This document shows positions 41,441 to 45,954 of a stretch of 45,954 nucleotides of DNA, piece by piece. Source of the DNA: DATAVB01 sp040414495 (GTDB lineage Bacteria; Actinomycetota; Actinomycetes; Mycobacteriales; QHCD01); contig JBEDUI010000165.1 in NCBI GenBank assembly GCA_040414495.1, positions 1 to 45,954 on the forward strand, given 5' to 3'. A program made the position numbers and the translations under genes. Every line of letters begins with the position of its first letter. Position 1 is the first letter of the stretch. A model generated the notes under the pieces. That model saw only the letters and a list, made by a program, of their open reading frames with translations. It was not told the origin of the DNA and did not search any database.

Positions 41441-41962
41441 TTACTCGGCGGCGACCTTGCGGGTGCGTTCGTAATGCCGGCGGGCTTTCATCCGGTTGCC
41501 ACACACGGCCATCGAGCACCAGCGCGCCTTATTCGGTTTGCTGTGGTCGATCAGGAACAGCGCGCATTCCGGGTTGCCGCAGGGACGGAGCCGCCCGGGG
41601 CTGGTGCGGCGCAGGTGGTCCCAGACCAACACGGCCCGCACCGGTAGTCGGCGAGGTGCCGCGACCTCGATTGTCCACTCGATCCCGTCGCCGGATACCG
41701 ACGGGCGTTGGGTCACCCCGTCGAGCAGCGCCTCGAGCCGGCTGACCGGGGCGTCGCCGCGCACGATGTCCTGCAGTACGGCCCGGGCCGCTCGGGTGGC
41801 CTCCCACTCCGCGGTCGAACCGCTGCCGCTGTGGGCCCGCAGCCAGTCACGACTGGTCCGCGCGGTTTCCAGCAGGTCCTGCTGGACCCCGTCCACGACC
41901 GGCGTGCTGTTGAGCAGATCCAACAGGAACGCTTCGTCGCCGGGCATCGCGTCGTTCGTCAC
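41441..41962 (-). CDS. CGNR zinc-finger protein, possible regulator
   Basis: 173 residues. The N-terminal half resembles the stress-induced ABATE/DUF1470 domain (FLLDLLNSTPVVDG). The C-terminus has the CGNR zinc finger: CGNPECALFLIDHSKPN, RWCSMAVCGNRMKARRHYERTR. Members are thought to bind DNA. The GTG at 41962 is chosen because GGAGG lies 8 bases before it; the ATG five codons on is possible. A 7-bp-arm dyad overlaps the ribosome site (41968-41995). A 19-bp direct repeat (GGGCTTACTCGGC at 41418 and 41437) duplicates its last codons into the 3' region. Confidence 0.9.
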   Translation of the reverse strand: MTNDAMPGDEAFLLDLLNSTPVVDGVQQDLLETARTSRDWLRAHSGSGSTAEWEATRAARAVLQDIVRGDAPVSRLEALLDGVTQRPSVSGDGIEWTIEVAAPRRLPVRAVLVWDHLRRTSPGRLRPCGNPECALFLIDHSKPNKARWCSMAVCGNRMKARRHYERTRKVAAE

Positions 41963-41967
41963 GCCTC

Positions 41968-41995
41968 TAACCTCCAAATATCCATTGAGAGGTTA
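41968..41995. promoter_or_regulatory. Dyad TAACCTC-N14-GAGGTTA at the CGNR start
   Basis: Perfect 7-bp arms flank a 14-base AT-rich spacer (CAAATATCCATTGA), directly before the CGNR start and overlapping its GGAGG. A self-binding operator or an mRNA hairpin hiding the ribosome site are both possible. Confidence 0.5.
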
Positions 41996-42031
41996 CAGTA
42001 TCGGCTCGGCGAAGGGCGCGCCTCCTTGTTG

Positions 42032-42089
42032 GTGATCATGCGGAAATGGTCCGTGACACGCCGTACGGAGGCCAATTCCGCATGATCAC
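42032..42089. repeat. Inverted repeat with TGATCATG ends (element 2)
   Basis: Arms GTGATCATGCGGAAATGG (42032-42049) and CCAATTCCGCATGATCAC (42072-42089) pair over 18 bp with one mismatch around 22 bp. The outer part matches elements 1 and 3. It lies between the secreted protein 3' end and the CGNR gene 5' side. Confidence 0.85.
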
Positions 42090-42124
42090 GGACGAGAAGG
42101 CCTAGTTACGCTATTTGTCGGCTA

Positions 42125-43534
42125 TTACGAGGCGCTCCAGAGCACGGCCGACGGGTTCGCCGCGGTCAACGTAATGCCGCCGTTCCAGGTGAGGAACGAC
42201 TTCTCCGGCAGGTAGGACGTGGTCAGGAAAAACGCCCGTTCGACCCCGGTAACGTGCACCGCATATCCGGGATCGGTGCCATTTACCACCCGGACAACGC
42301 TGATCTTGTCGATATCAGCGGCGCTCGTACCGGCCGGCAGCTTCACCGTCGTCGCGGCCGGGTCGTCCCGCTGGATCGACAGATCCGGCTCGGAGTGATC
42401 CGATCGGTAAACGGTGTCGCTGCCTTTGAGCGTCACCTCGATCGCGGCACCGACCCAGTTGGTGCCACTGTTTCCCGGCGGAATGGTGTCTTTCTTGAAC
42501 GATAGGAACAGGTAGTTCCGCTGGTCACCCGGGTCCTTTGTGGACGGATCGTACGGCGTGACAACCTTGCCCTCGCGCTGCATTTCGGCATTGGTCACCT
42601 GGTACGTCCAGGGATTCGTGTCCATGATGTATTCGCGCGGCTGGTCAGTCGGCCGGGTCTGCTGATACGACAGGTTGAATCGCATCGGGTCGTTCACCGT
42701 GTCGCAGATGTTGTTATTCGACGTGCAGGTGTCCAGAATCGGATGGTCACCCTCGTATTTGCCGCTGAACGTCGTGGTGGTGTGCGACGGCGCCTGGAAT
42801 GTGTCGCTGCCGGGGACGCGGTTACCGTTCTGGTCCAGCTCGACCGAATAGATCCACTCGATATCGGTCGTACGCCCCCACCGCGACAACAACGCGCCGG
42901 TGTCGGTGCCACCATCCTCGTTGCTCCACACCACCGAATACGTCTGAATGGTGTGGCCCGTCGTGGCGGCCGGAGTCGATTCGTGCCAGCCCACCAGCGG
43001 CGTATCCGAATACGAGTTGTCGAATTCGCCGCCAAACTGCTCGAGATTGCGACCGTAGAGTACCGGCGCGAACCGCGCTGCCTGATAATCGCCGCTGCCC
43101 GCCGTATAGGTGCTGAAATGCAGCTCGGACAGCACAGCCTTCGTGGCCTGCGCCGGGGACCGGTCGGCGGCGAAATGCAAGGTCAACGTGTGCTGACCCG
43201 CGTCAAGATGACCAAGCATGAAATGCCGGGTGATCGGCTGGGCGAACGGAATCACGATATCGGTTTCGTAATTCCCGTCGGCCGACACTGATACGACCGA
43301 CGATTCGTCGCCGCGGACGGCCCAGTCGACACCGGGTGCGGAAGCCGTGACGTCAAAGGCAACCTCGCCGGCCTTCGAGGTCGAGAATTTCACCGTTGCG
43401 TCGTGACCGCCGCGATGCAGCACGACCTGCTCGGTGGGGGCGTTTGGCGCGGCGGCCGACGAAATGCCGCCGGCGGCGAAGAAAGTTGTGGCGCCAACCG
43501 CTATCGCGGCGACGGCCCCGAGTGTGCGTTTCAC
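42125..43534 (-). CDS. Secreted protein of unknown family
   Basis: A 469-residue exported protein. The signal peptide is MKRTLGAVAAIAVGATTFFA with a predicted cut after SSAAA. The GTG at 43534 is chosen because GAGGGG lies 6 bases before it; the ATG two codons upstream would be too close to that site. The mature part is beta-rich with a carbohydrate- or envelope-like HLDAGQHTLTLHF region, two cysteines in CTSNNNICD and WTYQVTN-type strands. No catalytic motif is recognised. Similar proteins seem to be known only as hypothetical exported proteins of actinomycetes; I could not name one. Confidence 0.75.
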   Translation of the reverse strand: MKRTLGAVAAIAVGATTFFAAGGISSAAAPNAPTEQVVLHRGGHDATVKFSTSKAGEVAFDVTASAPGVDWAVRGDESSVVSVSADGNYETDIVIPFAQPITRHFMLGHLDAGQHTLTLHFAADRSPAQATKAVLSELHFSTYTAGSGDYQAARFAPVLYGRNLEQFGGEFDNSYSDTPLVGWHESTPAATTGHTIQTYSVVWSNEDGGTDTGALLSRWGRTTDIEWIYSVELDQNGNRVPGSDTFQAPSHTTTTFSGKYEGDHPILDTCTSNNNICDTVNDPMRFNLSYQQTRPTDQPREYIMDTNPWTYQVTNAEMQREGKVVTPYDPSTKDPGDQRNYLFLSFKKDTIPPGNSGTNWVGAAIEVTLKGSDTVYRSDHSEPDLSIQRDDPAATTVKLPAGTSAADIDKISVVRVVNGTDPGYAVHVTGVERAFFLTTSYLPEKSFLTWNGGITLTAANPSAVLWSAS

Positions 43535-43540
43535 GTGCAT

Positions 43541-43897
43541 CCCCTCACTGTGAACGACTACACCGACGTCCCCCGGTTGAAAATATTCAAATGCCCGGTC
43601 ATTAATCAGGGCTGAACCGAATTCGACCCGTACCCAAACGAATCATTCTCACCCGACGTTGATTTGTCGACGCTGTCGAATTCCCCGCAAACCCCGGCGC
43701 CGTAGACCTCACGCACTCGGCAGACCCGGCACCGGCACCCGGCAGACGGCACCCGGCAAGCCAAGTTGATCATGCAGAATTGGTGTGCCCGTGCGGCGTG
43801 GTCGCGGACCAATTCTGCATGATCACCGGTAAGCGCTTTCCCCGCCCGGCTCTTGACGACGGGATGGGTTTCGGTTGGTTTTGCTAGCGCGAATTCC
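43541..43897. other. Intergenic region with promoter and element 3
   Basis: No gene is supported. The left part has an AT-rich dyad-like TTGAAAATATTCAAA upstream of the secreted protein, fitting a promoter. The middle has short CCCGGCAGACGGCA-type repeats around 43725-43760. Element 3 (43767-43825) follows. Confidence 0.6.
43767..43825. repeat. Inverted repeat with TGATCATG ends (element 3)
   Basis: TGATCATGCAGAATTGGT (43767-43784) and its exact complement (43808-43825) enclose 23 bp. All 18 pairs match. The inner arm CAGAATTGG differs from elements 1 and 2 but is balanced on the other side. Confidence 0.88.
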
Positions 43898-44692
43898 TCA
43901 GGCCTTACCGCGCCAGGCCCGCCAGAGTTCGTCCGCGATTCCCGGCGCGGCGACGAGCAAACCGCCGTCGGCCGAACTCGGTACCGCTGGCAGCTGCGCA
44001 CCGTCCGTCCCCAGCACCGCCGCGCCGGCCTCGCGTGCGATCAGCACGCCGGCCACTACATCCCAGGTGTTGTAGCCCCCGAGCACGCACCCGTCGGCCC
44101 GTCCGACCGCCGCCGTGGCGACCGAAAGCGCCGACGAGCCGATGATGCGGCTGGTGCACTCGGCCTTGGCCAGCGCCTCGAACATCGAGATCATGCCGTC
44201 CCAGATCCGGTGCCCGGCCCATTCGGTAGCCACGACGCTGCCAGCCAGCGTGGTCGCGGTCGAACAGTGCGCCGCGATGCCGTTCAACCGAGCCCCACCG
44301 CCACGAATCGCGCTGAACAGCTCACCGCGGTAGGGATCGGCGACCACCCCGACTACCGGACCGTCCGCATCGACCAGTCCCAGGCTGAACGACGACCACG
44401 GCAACCCGTGCGCGTAGTTGGTCGTGCCGTCGATCGGGTCGACGAACCAACGCAGCGCCGCATGGGCCGGGCCACCGTCGCCGTACTCCTCGCCGATCAC
44501 GGCGTGGTCGGGATGATGCTGCTCGACCTGTTCCCGGATGTGCCGCTCGACCGCGCGATCGGACGCGGTCACAAAATCAGCCGGACCGTCCTTTGTGGAC
44601 ACCTCGGTGGCTTGGTGGGTACGGATGTAGTCGATCGCCCAGAGCCCCAGCTCTTCGGCGAAATACAGAAAGTCGTCGTGCTCAGTCACCAT
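43898..44692 (-). CDS. Inositol monophosphatase-family enzyme
   Basis: A 264-residue metal-dependent phosphatase. The three metal-site motifs are present: VIGEE (Glu68), WFVDPIDGTTNY (Asp85, Asp88) and NTWDVVAGVLIAREAGA (Asp near 208). Relatives hydrolyse inositol-1-phosphate, histidinol phosphate or fructose bisphosphate; which applies is not visible. The ATG lies one base after the stop of the upstream GDPD gene, so the pair is co-transcribed and probably coupled. Confidence 0.92.
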   Translation of the reverse strand: MVTEHDDFLYFAEELGLWAIDYIRTHQATEVSTKDGPADFVTASDRAVERHIREQVEQHHPDHAVIGEEYGDGGPAHAALRWFVDPIDGTTNYAHGLPWSSFSLGLVDADGPVVGVVADPYRGELFSAIRGGGARLNGIAAHCSTATTLAGSVVATEWAGHRIWDGMISMFEALAKAECTSRIIGSSALSVATAAVGRADGCVLGGYNTWDVVAGVLIAREAGAAVLGTDGAQLPAVPSSADGGLLVAAPGIADELWRAWRGKA

Positions 44693-44693
44693 C

Positions 44694-45398
44694 TCAAACC
44701 CCTCGCAGCTGGCGGCGGATGCTCAACGCAAGCCCGGGTCGGTTCGAGATCAACGCATCCACGCCCAGCTCGATCAACCGTGCCATATTGCTCGGGCTGT
44801 CCACGGTCCAGGTCGACACGCCACAGCCGCGATCGTGCATCCGGGCCACCACGTCGGCGTCGACCAGCGGCCACCAAGGGTTGAAGAACTCCGGCTTCAG
44901 CTCGTCCAGCAACGACTCCTCGGGCGGTTGCGGGAGCGGCCAGGACAATGCGATGCGCGCGTGCGGCCAGCGCCGACGTACCGCTAGCAGTCCATCCACG
45001 ACGCCAGCGAACACCGACAGCTCGAACCCGCCGTGCTTGGCCACCGTCTCGCCCGCCAGCTCGGCCGCGTCGGCCTCGGGCAGGTCGACCATGAAGCCCC
45101 GTCCGGCCGCGACGGCCATCGCCATCACCGGGTCGAACGCGGGCAGGCCGAGCTCCTCGGTCTCGGCCAACGTGAGGTCCGACAGCGCCGAAGCCCTGCC
45201 CCACAGCCGTTCCAACGTCGGGTCGTGCAACAGCACCGGGTAACCGTCGGCGGTCCGCCGAATGTCGATCTCCACGAGATCGGCGCCCAACTCCCAGCCG
45301 GCGAGCAAGGCCGGCACCGTATTCTCCCGGTGTCGGTACGGATCACCGCGGTGCGCGATCACCAATGGCAGGGCCGGATCCGAGTCACATTGAGGCAC
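44694..45398 (-). CDS. Glycerophosphodiester phosphodiesterase
   Basis: A 234-residue GDPD that splits glycerophosphodiesters to glycerol-3-phosphate and an alcohol. Catalytic and metal residues are visible: His16-Arg17 (AHRGDP), Glu25 in RENT, Glu43-x-Asp45 (VEIDIRR) and His58 (LLHDPT). The barrel ends with STWTVDSPSNM and SNRPGLAL. No signal peptide is seen, so it is cytoplasmic. The GTG start has GGAAGGA 12 bases upstream, a rather long spacing. It precedes the inositol-phosphatase-like gene, together suggesting lipid headgroup turnover. Confidence 0.9.
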   Translation of the reverse strand: MPQCDSDPALPLVIAHRGDPYRHRENTVPALLAGWELGADLVEIDIRRTADGYPVLLHDPTLERLWGRASALSDLTLAETEELGLPAFDPVMAMAVAAGRGFMVDLPEADAAELAGETVAKHGGFELSVFAGVVDGLLAVRRRWPHARIALSWPLPQPPEESLLDELKPEFFNPWWPLVDADVVARMHDRGCGVSTWTVDSPSNMARLIELGVDALISNRPGLALSIRRQLRGV

Positions 45399-45674
45399 GG
45401 AAATTGCGTGTCCTTCCGGTACGGCGTGTCATAACGGTCGCGTGCGCTGCTAAACGACAACACGTTCATGTGTCAGGCGCGATTTTCTTACGGTGAAATC
45501 CGCGCAAACAACTGTGCCTAGCCGACCGGTGATCAACACCACAGGGGTGCTACCCCGGGGATCTGTCACGGCATGCAGTGTGTCCCAATCGGCTTCTGAT
45601 CGCGAGCTGGTGCGACATGGGGGCATCGCCAGCGCCACGATCACGCTGACCGCGCTTGTGGAGCGCTACCTGCG
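45399..45674. other. Upstream region of the GDPD gene
   Basis: No supported gene. An AT-richer patch around 45480-45540 probably carries the GDPD promoter. A plus-strand 63-codon ORF (45493-45684) and a minus-strand 64-codon ORF (45450-45644) overlap here without ribosome sites or family resemblance, and are left uncalled. Confidence 0.5.
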
Positions 45675-45954
45675 ACGAACGTGACACCACGGCGGTCGAA
45701 CCAGTCGTCAGCCGGCCCTTCCGGCCGCGAGCGTGACACCAGGGCGGTCCGGCCGCCCGCGAGACCACACCAACTGCAGCGAACGTGACAGGACGGTGGT
45801 CCAGGCAGCCGTCAGCCGACCCTTCCAGCCGCGAACGTGACACCAGGGCGGTCCGGCCGCCCACGAGACCACACCAACTGCAGCGAACGTGACAGCAGAG
45901 TGGAGTGGCTTCCCGCCCGACCACACCCACTGCAGCGAACGTGACACCAGGGCG
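45675..45954. repeat. 52-bp-period array 3, runs off the window
   Basis: The forward core GCGAACGTGACACCAGGGCGG has GTGAC beginning at 45681, 45733, 45785, 45837, 45889 and 45941, five steps of exactly 52 bp. Alternate units match best, for example CACCAGGGCGGTCCGGCCGC at 45737 and 45841, so a 104-bp unit was duplicated. The array continues past the window end. Confidence 0.92.

Noticed and set aside
43524..43539. parS-like half site (GTTTCACGTG) at the secreted-protein start
   Set aside because: Only one half fits; the right arm GCATCC differs from the consensus at several bases.
44590..44602. DnaA-box-like TTGTGGACA, also near 23878
   Set aside because: Isolated one-mismatch copies in coding or leader DNA; an origin would show a dense cluster.
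45450..45684. Small ORFs on both strands before array 3
   Set aside because: No ribosome sites, no motifs, and they overlap each other and the first repeat.

Overview
The window is a 46 kb piece of a high-GC Gram-positive (actinomycete) chromosome. The signs are GC-rich third codon positions, GTG and TTG starts, GTP-type PEP carboxykinase, IniA/IniC-like dynamins, a TipA-type regulator, several apparent leaderless genes (a TAnnnT -10 box 5-7 bases before the ATG) and a consensus ParB site. The genus cannot be fixed from sequence alone. No transposase, phage gene, tRNA or rRNA was seen.

Layout. 1-4.7 kb: a 46-bp tandem array, a small lipoprotein, pckG, ferritin, bioY, then a ~30-bp repeat array and an inverted repeat. 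4.7-7.6 kb: a tldD-tldE pair, followed by a 155-bp MITE-like element. 7.8-11 kb: a three-gene unit (TmrB-like P-loop protein, sulfatase, FAD monooxygenase). 11-13.3 kb: a DHA2 multidrug exporter and a divergent TetR regulator sharing three operator-like sites. 13.3-17.7 kb: a translationally coupled dynamin / GrpE-like / dynamin / acidic-protein operon. 17.9-21.5 kb: TipA-like regulator, acetyltransferases (one a decayed paralogue), truncated globin and MarR. 21.5-22.4 kb: the first 52-bp-period array. 22.4-25.5 kb: divergent MetRS and short ThrRS genes, each behind a leader peptide rich in its own amino acid plus an intrinsic terminator. 25.6-28.5 kb: a large LuxR regulator and a coupled HTH protein. 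28.5-32.6 kb: a membrane-anchored Hsp70-like ATPase and a divergent GH2 glycosidase that carries a parS site. 32.6-33.1 kb: the second 52-bp array. 33.4-38.9 kb: a phosphatase-fructosamine kinase pair, a secreted beta-helix protein, an EamA transporter, a lipase-like hydrolase and a nitrilase. 39-45.4 kb: TetR, a MOSC-reductase-ferredoxin fusion, a CGNR protein, a secreted protein, an inositol-phosphatase-like protein and a GDPD. 45.68 kb to the end: the third 52-bp array, running off the window.

Strongest points. (1) The divergent MetRS and ThrRS genes each have the full layout of ribosome-mediated attenuation, with Met-Met and Thr-Thr-Thr in the matching leader peptides. (2) The dynamin / GrpE-like / dynamin operon, with a transmembrane Hsp70-like ATPase without a substrate-binding domain 11 kb away, suggests a chaperone-linked membrane-remodelling system. 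(3) Three separate intergenic arrays repeat a GTCACGYTCRCTGCA core at almost exactly 52 bp. (4) Three copies of a TGATCATG inverted repeat have different but self-complementary inner arms.
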